Positions 8,817-17,251 are shown, counted from the stretch's first letter. The stretch is 64,000 bases of DNA from Desulfobacterales bacterium (GCA_030834695.1 JAUQXK010000013.1:1-64000), one strand, 5' to 3'. Made by a program: numbers and translations. The notes: generated from the letters alone by a model not told the origin.

Positions 8817-8841
8817 ATTCTATATTAAGGAGGAAGACTCG

Positions 8842-10074
8842 ATGCGAAGAATTCTAATATTAGGCGCCGGCGCGGGTGGCACCATCGTCGCCAACATGCT
8901 GCGCAAAGAGCTGAAAGAGGCTGACTGGCAGATCACCATCATCGACCGCGATGAGCGGCACCATTACCAGGCCGGCTATCTGTTCATCCCATTCGGGGTC
9001 TACGGTGAGCAAGACGTCCTCAAACCCAAGAAGGAGTTCATCCCTCAGGGCGTCGAATTCGTGATCGATAAGGTCATGAAAATCGATGCGGCCCAAAGGC
9101 GGGTTGAAACGCTCAAGGGGCAGTACGACTACGATTGGCTGGTGATCGCGACCGGCTGCGATATCCAACCCTCGGAGATCAACGGCATGCTGGACGGCTG
9201 GCGCAAGGACATCTTCGATTTTTACACCCTGGAGGGTGCCCTGGCGCTGCGCAAGCAACTGAAGTATTTCAACTCCGGCAAAATCGTTCTCAATATCGCC
9301 GAATTCCCCTACAAATGCCCCATCGCCCCATTGGAGTTCGTTTTCATGGCGGACTGGTTTTTCACCGTGAACGGGGTCCGGGACAAGGTGGAGATCGAAT
9401 TCGTGACGCCGCTGGACAACGTCTTCACCAAACCGGTGGCCGCCAAGACCCTGGCCGCCGTTGCCGCCAAGAAAAACATCAAGGTGACTCCTTACTTTGA
9501 TCTGGCCCAGGTCAATGCCAAGGAAAAAACCATTGAGTCCCATAAATGCCAAAAGGTCGGCTACGATCTGCTGGTGGCGATCCCGCCCAACATGGGTGCC
9601 AAGGCGCTGATCGACTCTGAAATCAGCGATCCGGTGGGGTTCGTGCCCACCGACAAGCATACGTTGAAGGCGAGCAAATTCGATCGGATCTACGTCATCG
9701 GGGACACGACCAATGTCCCGACCTCCAAGGCCGGCTCGGTGGCCCATTACATGGCCTACACCCTGGTCGAGAACCTGGTGCGTGAAATCGACGGCTACCC
9801 GCCGCTGCCGAAGTTCGATGGCCATGCCACCTGTTTTCTGGCTTCGGGCTTCGAGAAAGCGATCCTGCTCGATTTCAATTATGCCGTCGAACCGTTGACG
9901 GGTAAATTTCCGTTCCCCGGCATGGGGCCCTTCAGTTTGCTTCAGGAAAGCCTCAGCAACCACTGGGGCAAAATGATGTTTCGTTGGGTTTACTGGAATC
10001 TGATGATGAAGGGGCTCGATCTGCCGCTGGAGCCGCAAATGAACCTGGCCGGCAAAATCCGCAAGGCCGCCTGA
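8842..10074 (+). CDS. Sulfide:quinone reductase-like FAD flavoprotein
   Basis: A 410-residue FAD/NAD(P)-binding protein of the sulfide:quinone reductase/flavocytochrome c family. The N-terminus has the dinucleotide-binding GAGAGGTIVANML. A conserved Cys lies in FPYKCPIAPLE near residue 160, and the C-terminal FAD segment is YVIGDTTNVPTSKAGSVAHYMA. A further Cys occurs in HATCFLASG. SQR-like proteins next to DUF1641 and Hdr genes are typical of sulfur-metabolism clusters in bacteria and archaea. Here it may take the FAD role that HdrA plays elsewhere, since no HdrA is encoded nearby. The ribosome site AAGGAGGA is excellent, and the gene is 13 bases from the DUF1641 gene. Confidence 0.88.
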   Translation: MRRILILGAGAGGTIVANMLRKELKEADWQITIIDRDERHHYQAGYLFIPFGVYGEQDVLKPKKEFIPQGVEFVIDKVMKIDAAQRRVETLKGQYDYDWLVIATGCDIQPSEINGMLDGWRKDIFDFYTLEGALALRKQLKYFNSGKIVLNIAEFPYKCPIAPLEFVFMADWFFTVNGVRDKVEIEFVTPLDNVFTKPVAAKTLAAVAAKKNIKVTPYFDLAQVNAKEKTIESHKCQKVGYDLLVAIPPNMGAKALIDSEISDPVGFVPTDKHTLKASKFDRIYVIGDTTNVPTSKAGSVAHYMAYTLVENLVREIDGYPPLPKFDGHATCFLASGFEKAILLDFNYAVEPLTGKFPFPGMGPFSLLQESLSNHWGKMMFRWVYWNLMMKGLDLPLEPQMNLAGKIRKAA

Positions 10075-10087
10075 AGGGGAGAGTGCC

Positions 10088-10744
10088 ATGACCACCGAAC
10101 AGATGATTCTGGATCGCCTCGACCGCCTTGAAAGCCGGATAGAGCCTTTGACGGCTTCCGCCAAGGCCCTCGGCGAGCTGCGTGAAGAGTTGGCGCCCCG
10201 CGTCAACGAAGCCGTTCAGGCCATGATCGTCGAGCTGGCGGATGTGGAGGCCGATTTCCAGCTGGAGGATTTGCTTTTTCTGCTCAAGAAAATGATGCGC
10301 AACATAAGGAACTTGAGCTTCGCTTTGGATCAGATGAAGAATCTGATTGATTTCGCATTGACGGCCGAACCCCTGCTCAAGTCCAGCGTACCGCAGGTGA
10401 TATCCTACCTTGACGATCTGGAGCAGCAAGGGGTGCTGCGCCTGCTCGGCACCGGTATGGAGGTTCTCAAAAAGGTGGGCGCGTCCTACTCGGCCGAAGA
10501 GCTGCAGCAGACCAGTGACGGGATGGTGCGCCTGGCGGGGATCTTGAAGAAGCTGACCGCCCCGGCGACCTTGGATTTTCTGGAGCGTTCGGCCGATTTG
10601 CCATCGCGGGTGAAGGTCGACGGCGCCCCCGCCATCGGTCCATGGGGCATGCTGCGGGGCATGGGGGACCCGCAGGTCCAGCAGGGGCTTGGGGTTCTGC
10701 TGGAATTAACCAAAGGGCTGGGCGTATTGAAGCCCCAATCGTGA
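10088..10744 (+). CDS. DUF1641 family protein
   Basis: A 218-residue, mostly helical protein recognisable as DUF1641, a family commonly found beside sulfide:quinone reductase-like flavoproteins and Hdr-like genes. The N-terminal part (ILDRLDRLESRIEPL) may form a short coiled coil. The C-terminus has the glycine-rich GPWGMLRGMGDPQVQQGLGVLLEL segment (about residues 180-203) that I recall as typical of the family. No catalytic residues are evident, so a structural or assembly role in the complex is likely. It follows the flavoprotein by 13 bases with GGGGAGAG as ribosome site. Confidence 0.85.
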   Translation: MTTEQMILDRLDRLESRIEPLTASAKALGELREELAPRVNEAVQAMIVELADVEADFQLEDLLFLLKKMMRNIRNLSFALDQMKNLIDFALTAEPLLKSSVPQVISYLDDLEQQGVLRLLGTGMEVLKKVGASYSAEELQQTSDGMVRLAGILKKLTAPATLDFLERSADLPSRVKVDGAPAIGPWGMLRGMGDPQVQQGLGVLLELTKGLGVLKPQS

Positions 10745-10778
10745 AAGAAAGCCAGCCATAAACGAAAGGAGGCAGAAA

Positions 10779-10949
10779 ATGCCCGATCCCGAAGATGTTC
10801 AATTCGAATGCACCATCTGCCATAAAGACATCAAGGACCATGCCGGCGAGGTGATGACCGAATGCCGTCTCTGCGGCCGCCTGCACTGCAGCGATTGTGT
10901 CGATGAGTACGGCCGATGCGTTGAATGTGCCGAAAAAAAGGCTCCTTAA
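10779..10949 (+). CDS. Small double zinc-binding (RING/zinc-ribbon-like) protein
   Basis: A 56-residue gene with a strong ribosome site (AAAGGAGG). Its Cys/His pattern is C11-x2-C14, C29-x2-C32, H36-C37, C40, C47-x2-C50, enough for two zinc ions in a RING- or treble-clef-like fold. It starts MPDPEDVQFECTICHK. It lies between the DUF1641 and second HdrC genes on the same strand. Such a small zinc protein could serve in complex assembly, but nothing in the sequence fixes a function. The 166 bases after it hold no convincing gene. Confidence 0.75.
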   Translation: MPDPEDVQFECTICHKDIKDHAGEVMTECRLCGRLHCSDCVDEYGRCVECAEKKAP

Positions 10950-11115
10950 ATCCAGCTGGCGCAGGCGTTAAGGCTATAGACCTGGCATTTGACATTCTTG
11001 TCTTTCGGCGTAAACTTACATTTCAGCTGGACCCTGATTTCAAAGGCAATGGCGGGGTGAGGCGAGAAATCGACGGTGGTGACGTGACGTCGATGGATGT
11101 CGAGGAATTGATGGC

Positions 11116-11670
11116 GTGACAATTGAAGGTGGTCCCACGATTCGTTTGAACGACCTCGATCTGAAGTTCTCTCGGGAGGTCAAGCGGCTGTCCGCCACGG
11201 ACTTTTACACCTGCCTGCAGTGCCGCAGCTGCAGCGGCGGCTGTCCCTTCAGCGAATACATGGATTACATGCCCAACGGCGTCATGCGGCTGGTGCAGCT
11301 GGGGCTGAAGAACGAAGCGCTGACCTGCAACACGATCTGGATCTGCGTCGGCTGTCACACCTGCTCCATTCAGTGCCCCATGGCCATCGATATCGCCGCC
11401 GTCATGGATGCGCTTCGCGAAAAGGCCCTGGCCGAACAGGTCGATATCCTGGAGCCGGACATCCTGAACTTCCACCGCGAGGTGCTCAACTCCATCGAAC
11501 GCTACGGTCGAACCCACAAGATTGAGATCATGATGCGCTACAAGCTCAAGACCCGCGATTTGATCAGCGACTGGGCCGTGGGGATGAAGATGCTGGCCAA
11601 ACGCAAGCTGGACCTGACGCCGTCCAGAGTCGAGCGCATTGGGGATGTGAAAAAAATTTTTCAGAAATAA
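11116..11670 (+). CDS. HdrC-like heterodisulfide reductase subunit
   Basis: A 184-residue HdrC-family ferredoxin with two [4Fe-4S] motifs, CLQCRSCSGGCP near residue 34 and CVGCHTCSIQCP near 77. The start is GTG with GAGGAA a few bases upstream. It precedes the hdrB-like gene by 2 bases, so the pair forms the normal HdrC-HdrB unit. HdrC carries electrons to HdrB, which reduces disulfides or sulfur adducts. This is the second HdrC-type gene in the cluster; the first, at 6838, is a tandem fusion. Confidence 0.9.
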   Translation: MTIEGGPTIRLNDLDLKFSREVKRLSATDFYTCLQCRSCSGGCPFSEYMDYMPNGVMRLVQLGLKNEALTCNTIWICVGCHTCSIQCPMAIDIAAVMDALREKALAEQVDILEPDILNFHREVLNSIERYGRTHKIEIMMRYKLKTRDLISDWAVGMKMLAKRKLDLTPSRVERIGDVKKIFQK

Positions 11671-11672
11671 CC

Positions 11673-12530
11673 ATGGACGCACTTCCTGTCACCGATGTTT
11701 CCTATTTCCCCGGCTGCTCCCTGGCTACCACGGCCAAGGAGAACAATCAGTCGCTGATCGAGTGCTGTCAAAAAATGGGCATCCGCATGATCGAGCTGCC
11801 CGACTGGAACTGCTGCGGCAGTTCCTCCGCCCACAGCATCAATCACCAAATCGCGTTCGACCTCGCCTGCCGCAACCTGTCGCTGGCGCCGCCGGACCGG
11901 CCTTTGGTGACGGCCTGCCCGAGCTGCACCCTGCGGCTGAAACACGCCCAGCATCGCTTGAAAAACGACCCGGCGGCGCGGGAGCGGTACTCGCAGATGT
12001 GGGGCCGGTCCTTCGATCCCGACCTGCGCGTCCGACACTTTTTCGGGTTGCTGGAGGAGGTTGACCTGGAGCGCCTGTTGGCGGTGAACGGTCATGTGCG
12101 CATCGACATGAGCTTCGCACCCTATTACGGGTGCATGCTCAACCGTCCGTTTGCATTGCGCTCAGGATCCAATTATTACGGGATCATGGAAAAAACCCTG
12201 GCGAAGTTGGGACTCCGGGCCTTGAACTGGGGGCATGCCTCACAGTGCTGCGGCACCTTTCTGACCGTGGCGAGGCCGGATATCGTGACTCCCAAGGTGA
12301 ACATGATCATGCAGGGGGCGGCCGAGAGCGGGGCGGACTGTATCGTCACCGCCTGCGCCATGTGCCACATGAACCTGGAGGTCCGCTGCACCCTGAAAAA
12401 CCCGGTCCCGATCTTTCACTTCTCCGAGATCTTATCCCTCGCCTTCGGAGCCACGCGCCACAAGGACTGGTTCTCCAGGCATTTGATCGACCCCCGCCCA
12501 CTGCTGAAAAGCAAAGGTTTAACGGCCTAG
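11673..12530 (+). CDS. HdrB-like heterodisulfide reductase subunit
   Basis: A 285-residue protein with the two CCG (cysteine-rich) domains of HdrB. Domain 1 has YFPGCSL, WNCCGSSS and CPSCTLRL (residues about 7-85). Domain 2 has YYGCML, SQCCGTFL and CAMCHMNL (about 150-235). In HdrB these Cys residues hold the non-cubane [4Fe-4S] clusters that split the heterodisulfide. It lies 2 bases after hdrC and ends the forward-strand redox cluster. The substrate in a bacterium would be some other disulfide or sulfur carrier, which the sequence does not reveal. Confidence 0.9.
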   Translation: MDALPVTDVSYFPGCSLATTAKENNQSLIECCQKMGIRMIELPDWNCCGSSSAHSINHQIAFDLACRNLSLAPPDRPLVTACPSCTLRLKHAQHRLKNDPAARERYSQMWGRSFDPDLRVRHFFGLLEEVDLERLLAVNGHVRIDMSFAPYYGCMLNRPFALRSGSNYYGIMEKTLAKLGLRALNWGHASQCCGTFLTVARPDIVTPKVNMIMQGAAESGADCIVTACAMCHMNLEVRCTLKNPVPIFHFSEILSLAFGATRHKDWFSRHLIDPRPLLKSKGLTA

Positions 12531-12549
12531 CGGCTCCCGAGGAACTCGA

Positions 12550-12590
12550 TTTGAAAATCCCCTGGCCTTTTTTTTACCAAAGGGGGCAAG
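12550..12590. repeat. Dispersed palindromic repeat (TTTGAAAATCCCC family), copy 1
   Basis: The sequence TTTGAAAATCCCC, a short spacer with a T-run, then ACCAAAGGGGGCAAG. The same parts occur in reverse orientation at 58024-58062, where the palindrome is more complete. It lies at the end of hdrB, between convergent genes, and may also act as a transcription barrier for both strands. Confidence 0.6.
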
Positions 12591-12614
12591 TAAGGAAAGG
12601 AGCAATTGACGCCG

Positions 12615-12836
12615 TTACCTATAGGTGCGGTTGGCTTCGTCCAGCACCCGGCGGACGTCGGGCAGGCATCAGGAGCCCTTGGGGTTCTTGACCGTGCACT
12701 GGCAGGCCCCGAGGCGTTTGGCATCGACGATTTTTTCGAGGATCAGCGAACGGCCGTTTTGGAGGTAATCACGCTCGATGTCGGCGCGGGTATGGTTGAA
12801 ACAGTAGCAGATGATTTCCGCGGCGGGGCGGCTCAT
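12615..12836 (-). CDS. Probable selenoprotein: CopZ/BFD-like [2Fe-2S] domain protein
   Basis: Read from ATG 12836 on the minus strand, the frame gives 55 residues with CYC near the N-terminus (C10, C12) and CQC (C45, C47), as in BFD/CopZ-type [2Fe-2S] domains. It then meets TGA at 12669-12671 inside the family motif KNPKGS-x-CLPDV. Reading through the TGA gives 17 more sensible residues (CLPDVRRVLDEANRTYR) before TAA. From memory, related proteins have Cys or Sec at this exact place. A small hairpin with a GU in its loop (12647-12662) starts 6 bases after the TGA, a suitable spot for a bacterial SECIS. The start codon overlaps the moeA stop (ATGA). Standard gene callers would truncate it at 12669. 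Confidence 0.72.
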
Positions 12837-14071
12837 GAGGCGGCTCCGCCGCGGTCGACCGTTGGTTTCAGCACCTGGACTTCGATCGTCTCGCCGGCGG
12901 GGATGATATCGCGGTCTTCGGGGATGACGATCAGCGCCTCTTTTTCGGCCATGGATTTCAGGCGGCTTTTCAAGCGGGAAGGCACCGCCACGAGGCCGGC
13001 CGGGCTTTTTTCCAGGCGTGCGTGAACGAACTCGGTCCAGCCGCGTTCTCCACTGACCCGATCGCTCAGCCGTGCGGCTGCTGTGGGGAAAACGGAAGAG
13101 CTTAAACCCATCATCTTCATCAGCGCCGGCAGGCAAAGCTGCAGAAAAGCCATTTCGTTGGAGGGCGGGCCGCCGGGCAGGACGAAGAACGGCCGGCCGT
13201 CGAGGAGCCCGAAACCCACCGGTTTGCCCGGTCCCATGCGCACGCGGTGGTAGATCCCGGTCCAGCCCATGTCCGCCACCACCTTGAGCATCAGGTCTTT
13301 CTCGCTGCCCCAGGCGCCTCCGCTGGTGATAAATACGTCCGTTTCGGATAAGCGGCTCTGAACGGCTTCCTGAATGGCCTGCGGGCGGTCGGGGATCACG
13401 GCGGTTTTAAACGGGATTCCCTGGAGCGACAGCCAGGCGCCGATTTCGACCATGTTGCTCGCGTAAAGCTTGCCCGACGGCAAGGGCAAGCCGGGTGAAA
13501 CGACCTCGTCCCCCGTGGCGATGACCGCCGCCCGGGGCATCCGGTGGACCTTGACGGCACCGTGTCCCGCGGCGGCGATGAGGCCGAGCCGCGCGGGCGT
13601 CAGCCGGTCCCCGCGCTCAGCAACCTGCTCTCTCGAATGGACATCGGTGCCGCGGTGCAGGATGTTTCGGTCCGGCTCGGCCGTGTTGAAGCAGAACACG
13701 GTTGAATCCTCGACTCGACAGAACTCTTCTGAGATCACGGCCTGTGCACCCTCTGGAATCAAGGCTCCGGTGGTCACGCGCACCGCTTCCCCTCGATTCA
13801 TGCGGACCGGCCGGATATCACCGGCGGTGCAGCTGCCGACCAGTTTCAACCCGATCGGGTTATCGCGCGACGCGGCACTGAGATCCTCCGGCACGACCGC
13901 AAATCCATCCTTGCGGGAAGTACTTATGGAGGGGCTGTCAACCATCGAAGCCAGGTCCGCAGTCAGAACACGCCCGACGGCTGCCAGCAGGGGCAACTCC
14001 TCCTCCTCACCCGGTGCGACATGATTCAGGGTGAGTTCAAGTGCTTCCGTGAAACCGATGAACGTCTTCAT
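12833..14071 (-). CDS. moeA: Molybdopterin molybdenumtransferase MoeA
   Basis: A 412-residue full-length MoeA, which inserts molybdate into adenylylated molybdopterin. Domain I/II features are VGRVLTADL, the DGFAV segment near residue 55 and VRVTTGALIPEGAQAVI near 98. The central MoCF domain shows AAVIATGDEVVSPG, TSGGAWGSEKDL and VLPGGPPSNEMAFL, followed by the C-terminal beta domain IV. In the DGFAV segment most MoeA proteins have DGYA, so this is a mild variation. The gene is coupled by an ATGA overlap to the downstream selenoprotein gene and converges on the Hdr-like cluster. Confidence 0.93.
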   Translation of the reverse strand: MKTFIGFTEALELTLNHVAPGEEEELPLLAAVGRVLTADLASMVDSPSISTSRKDGFAVVPEDLSAASRDNPIGLKLVGSCTAGDIRPVRMNRGEAVRVTTGALIPEGAQAVISEEFCRVEDSTVFCFNTAEPDRNILHRGTDVHSREQVAERGDRLTPARLGLIAAAGHGAVKVHRMPRAAVIATGDEVVSPGLPLPSGKLYASNMVEIGAWLSLQGIPFKTAVIPDRPQAIQEAVQSRLSETDVFITSGGAWGSEKDLMLKVVADMGWTGIYHRVRMGPGKPVGFGLLDGRPFFVLPGGPPSNEMAFLQLCLPALMKMMGLSSSVFPTAAARLSDRVSGERGWTEFVHARLEKSPAGLVAVPSRLKSRLKSMAEKEALIVIPEDRDIIPAGETIEVQVLKPTVDRGGAAS

Positions 14072-14170
14072 GGGATTCGCCCGCTTTCAGCTGGTTGGGC
14101 TCCTTAATCCTATAGCGTGCCGGGTGCTTCCCGGCAAGCCGTAATGCCAAGCGTGGTAACCGGGGTTTGG

Positions 14171-15178
14171 TTAGAAGAGCCGCTTGAGAAGAACCCATTG
14201 GAGGAATTGGGTGTACACTCTCCAGGAGTTCCGGCCATACCCGCCGGCCATCACCCAGGCGCCGGGGAGGGCCAGCTTTTGCAGGAACGTATACACAGTC
14301 TGATCGCGCTCCAGAAGCTGCTCCAGGCTGAGACGGAGGCCGGCTGTCGAAGGCAGTTCGTCCAATTCATAGGGGTCCGCACCGCAGACCACCAGCACGA
14401 TGTCCGGCCGGCCGAAGCCCGATAGGTGCTCCAGTCCTACCTTCAGCCGGTGGTTGTAGAGGAGTTCCTCGCCGGATTCAATCGGGATATCGATGGTGCT
14501 GGGTACAAAGGAAGGGTTCAGACGCCCGTCCGCGCCGCGCTCCGGCTGATCGAGCGGCCAGCCCCTGGCCATGTGGATGCTCAACGTGAAAATCGACTCG
14601 TCGCCTGCGGTGATGGCAGCCGTTCCGTCGCCCTTGTGGGCGTCGAGGTCGATGACCCAGGCGCGGCGGATGCGATTCTCGGACTGCAGCCGGCGCAGGG
14701 CGATGACCAGGTCGTTAACCAGGCAGAACCCCGCGCCGCCATCTTTCTGGGCGTGGTGCATGCCGCCGCCGAAATAAAAACAGAACCCTCGTTCCAATGC
14801 CGTTTGTCCGCATTGAATCGTTCCGGCCGCCCGCCTGAGAATCCGGTCGAAAAGGGCCGTCAACGGGAGACGGGCGCCGGCCGGGTTGAAACGATGGTAG
14901 TTTCCGCTTGGGTCTATCAGTTCGTAGGTACGTGTGATCTCGGCTGCCAAGCCGTCTGAAAACAGCCGGTCGACATAATCTGCGGAGTGAACCCGCAACA
15001 GGTCTTCGCGGGTGATCTGCTCCTGAATCGTGTCGATGTGCCAGGCATCCGTCCGGCTCCCCAGCTGTGGGTGGGAAGACAGCCGCGCAAAGGTTTCCGA
15101 GGCGCGGCTGTCCATTACGGGAATTTCGATCCCGAACTCAAGCAGACTGTGGGGCTGACGGCGGTCGTAGAGGATCAC
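14171..15178 (-). CDS. Histone deacetylase family (AcuC/HDAC-like) metallohydrolase
   Basis: A ~335-residue zinc deacetylase fold. The catalytic His pair is seen in GGMHHA, the zinc site in DLDAHKGDGT, the third ligand region in VCGADPYELDEL and the final GGYG loop. The first His after the metal-binding D-x-H is Lys rather than the usual His, as in some bacterial subfamilies. Bacterial members remove acyl groups from polyamines, acetoin-pathway enzymes or other amines; the substrate is unknown. I favour GTG 15178 behind GAGG; TTG 15193 is in the same frame. It stands alone, about 100 bases from moeA on the same strand. Confidence 0.85.
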   Translation of the reverse strand: MILYDRRQPHSLLEFGIEIPVMDSRASETFARLSSHPQLGSRTDAWHIDTIQEQITREDLLRVHSADYVDRLFSDGLAAEITRTYELIDPSGNYHRFNPAGARLPLTALFDRILRRAAGTIQCGQTALERGFCFYFGGGMHHAQKDGGAGFCLVNDLVIALRRLQSENRIRRAWVIDLDAHKGDGTAAITAGDESIFTLSIHMARGWPLDQPERGADGRLNPSFVPSTIDIPIESGEELLYNHRLKVGLEHLSGFGRPDIVLVVCGADPYELDELPSTAGLRLSLEQLLERDQTVYTFLQKLALPGAWVMAGGYGRNSWRVYTQFLQWVLLKRLF

Positions 15179-15200
15179 CTGTCCTCGGAGCAAATCGTCA

Positions 15201-15743
15201 TTATTTCGCAGCCGGGAGTTTGAAGGAGGCTAGCACCCCTTCGAAGGTCTTCAGGTCCTTCTGAAAATAATCCTCTTGAGTAGCGCCGTAACGGATGTTG
15301 TAGAAGGTGTTGTCTTTGATGAACCCGTAATAGATCGTTTTGAATATGTACCCGTCCAGATCCGTGTAGACGAAGGCCAGCCGGAATCCGCTCTGGCTCT
15401 CGATGCGTGCGGGAATGTTTTCGGTTACGCTGAAATTGCGGATATTGGGATCGGCCAGAATCTCGTTGATGATGATCTGCGCGGCTTCTTCCGGTATCAT
15501 GCCCGACTGCATCGTCTTCTTGGTGAATTGAAAGGGCTCGGACAGCGGGCGCTCCCGGATCAAGACAAACTGCTTGTAGCCGCCCTCCTTGGTCATGAAC
15601 AACATGGGCTCTTCGGTAGCGATGGTTCTCCATCCCTCCGGAACTGCCGCGTTGAACGAATAAGCCGGTTTGCTCCCGCCGGCGTGGGCGCAGGAAGCCA
15701 GCAGGGCCGCCAGAAAGATGCAGATCCAAAAACGAGGTTTCAT
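15201..15743 (-). CDS. Predicted lipoprotein coupled to M48 peptidase gene
   Basis: A 180-residue protein beginning MKPRFWICIFLAALLASC, a lipoprotein signal with Cys at residue 18, so the mature protein should be attached to the outer or inner membrane. The rest is a soluble alpha/beta domain that I do not recognise. The start ATG overlaps the stop of the upstream peptidase gene, and its ribosome site AAAGGAG lies inside that gene. This suggests the two lipoproteins act together in envelope protein quality control, but that is inference. Confidence 0.8.
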   Translation of the reverse strand: MKPRFWICIFLAALLASCAHAGGSKPAYSFNAAVPEGWRTIATEEPMLFMTKEGGYKQFVLIRERPLSEPFQFTKKTMQSGMIPEEAAQIIINEILADPNIRNFSVTENIPARIESQSGFRLAFVYTDLDGYIFKTIYYGFIKDNTFYNIRYGATQEDYFQKDLKTFEGVLASFKLPAAK

Positions 15744-16924
15744 GGTTCTTCTCCTTTTATCATGGTGCTGCATTGGGTTATATAGCTGCGTATGTAGGCG
15801 TTGTCGTTAGATTGCGGTGATAGATCCAGAGCACTTTGAAAAAATGTCCTCGCCGGTCGTGCCTGCCCCTGTTTAAGGTACAGAAGGCCCGTCGCCTTGC
15901 GAGGTGCCGGGGAAAAAGGGTCTGAAACGATGGCTCGGCCGTAGTGACCCAGGGCTCGATGCTCGTCTCCGGGTTCGGCGCGTTGCCGGTACAGTTCCCC
16001 CAGAAGATAATGCCCACGCGCGTTCTCGGGGTCGTCTGTTAACAGCCGTCGAGCATAACCCAGAGCCGATTCCCATTCGCCGTGTCGGATCTCAAGTTCA
16101 ACCTGGGAAACCAGCAACGGATGAAGGCGTTTTCTGAAGGAGATAGGATCGCTCGGCCGGCCGGCCGCATCAAAAGCGGCCGAAGAAAGCATCTTGGACA
16201 TTCGCTCGGCGCGCTCGCCGGTTTCTTCCGAGCCCGCCGCCGGTTTTAAATGTTCAAAGATTTCAAAGGCTTCATTCGGATCATAGTTGGACTTGATGAG
16301 CATGTCAAGGCCCGCGCTATCCGCCTCCTGCTCCAGCCTCCGCCGCAGATCCTGCACGATGTCCATCGAACCTGCGTGGCCAGGGGCCGGGGTCATATCG
16401 CTAAACCAGGACAGGGAGTCGGACAGCTCTCGTCCAGCGAACGCGCCGTCGGCTTCTCTTTGCTCCAGCATCGCCACCTGTAAGGCATGCTGTCGTGTGA
16501 TGTGAACGATTTCATGGGCGAGCAACAACGCCAGCTCAGATTCGTTTTCCAGACGGGCGAGAAGGCCGGTATGGATGTATATCGCTCCGTCCGGGAATGA
16601 ATAGGCGTTGAGCGTCGGGTCTCTGACCAGGACGACCTGCAGCGCGCTGCCGTGAGCCGGCCCGCAGGACATCAGAGCGGCCAGGACCTTTTCGATAACC
16701 CCTTCGATCTGCGGTTCCCGATACAAAAAGCATTGCCGGGCGATGGCAGCCTGTTCCCGGCGGGCTTCGAAGCTCAGCAGTTGGGTCAGGCGCTCGATAC
16801 GGGTTTCTTCACTGAAGCGCAGTGCCCCGGGACCGGTGCAGCCCATACAAATGGCTATCACGATCAGGACACCTGCAGCCGCCCTTGCATGCTCGGTCGC
16901 CGTAATACGATGGAAGATCGCCAT
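15740..16924 (-). CDS. M48-family metallopeptidase lipoprotein with TPR region (BepA-like)
   Basis: A 394-residue lipoprotein (IAICMGC lipobox near residue 29). The catalytic zinc motif is HEIVH near residue 138, preceded by the typical NAYSFPDGAIYIHTGLL segment, and the third ligand is in EQEADSAGLDML near 200. The C-terminal third has TPR-like helices (LGELYRQRAEP...ALGHYGRAI, LLYLKQGQARPARTFFQSAL). This domain order matches BepA/YfgC, periplasmic proteases that monitor outer-membrane assembly. It is translationally coupled to a second lipoprotein. A TATAAT box reads on the minus strand about 110 bases upstream. Confidence 0.9.
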   Translation of the reverse strand: MAIFHRITATEHARAAAGVLIVIAICMGCTGPGALRFSEETRIERLTQLLSFEARREQAAIARQCFLYREPQIEGVIEKVLAALMSCGPAHGSALQVVLVRDPTLNAYSFPDGAIYIHTGLLARLENESELALLLAHEIVHITRQHALQVAMLEQREADGAFAGRELSDSLSWFSDMTPAPGHAGSMDIVQDLRRRLEQEADSAGLDMLIKSNYDPNEAFEIFEHLKPAAGSEETGERAERMSKMLSSAAFDAAGRPSDPISFRKRLHPLLVSQVELEIRHGEWESALGYARRLLTDDPENARGHYLLGELYRQRAEPGDEHRALGHYGRAIVSDPFSPAPRKATGLLYLKQGQARPARTFFQSALDLSPQSNDNAYIRSYITQCSTMIKGEEP

Positions 16925-17032
16925 GAATTGCCCGTATCCCGATATGGATGGGGTTCATGGATATGTATCGGACAAATCTCAGCGGATCTTGAGCCCGCGG
17001 TTCCTGGCTCTATCAAAATAGGACGGGCCGGC

Positions 17033-17038
17033 ATTATA
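17033..17038 (-). promoter_or_regulatory. Possible -10 box for the M48 peptidase operon
   Basis: TATAAT reads on the minus strand about 110 bases before the peptidase start. No convincing -35 box lies at the normal distance, so this is only a candidate. Confidence 0.35.
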
Positions 17039-17223
17039 GAAGTATAAAAAGTGTAGATTCGAAGAGATCTTTATATGTAAAAGGGTTGCGCCCGGGTCTA
17101 TGGGTATACTAATATTCGTATGTTTATTAACGAGTTAGTTCCAAGCGAATGGCAACCGTCAACAGCCGCCGTTTGTCGGTCAACAGGGGATCCATCGGTT
17201 GGATGGTTTTCTCCTTTTTTTTC

Positions 17224-17251
17224 TGGACAAACCTAACGAGATGGTTATAAT
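17224..17251 (+). promoter_or_regulatory. Sigma-70-type promoter for small lipoprotein gene
   Basis: TGGACA, a 16-base spacer and a perfect TATAAT lie 58 bases before the start of the small lipoprotein gene. The rest of the 384-base gap (16925-17308) is relatively AT-rich and shows no further gene. Confidence 0.65.

Noticed and set aside
8860..10206. A 448-residue minus-strand frame opposite the SQR-like gene
   Set aside because: The forward gene has FAD motifs and a ribosome site. The minus frame has no motif and a shadow-like composition.
10925..11119. Short forward frame between the zinc-finger gene and hdrC
   Set aside because: It overlaps the end of the zinc-finger gene, lacks a ribosome site and resembles no family.
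12669..12836. Ending the small Fe-S gene at the TGA at 12669
   Set aside because: The family motif continues straight through the TGA to a later TAA, with a SECIS-like hairpin. Selenocysteine is the better reading.
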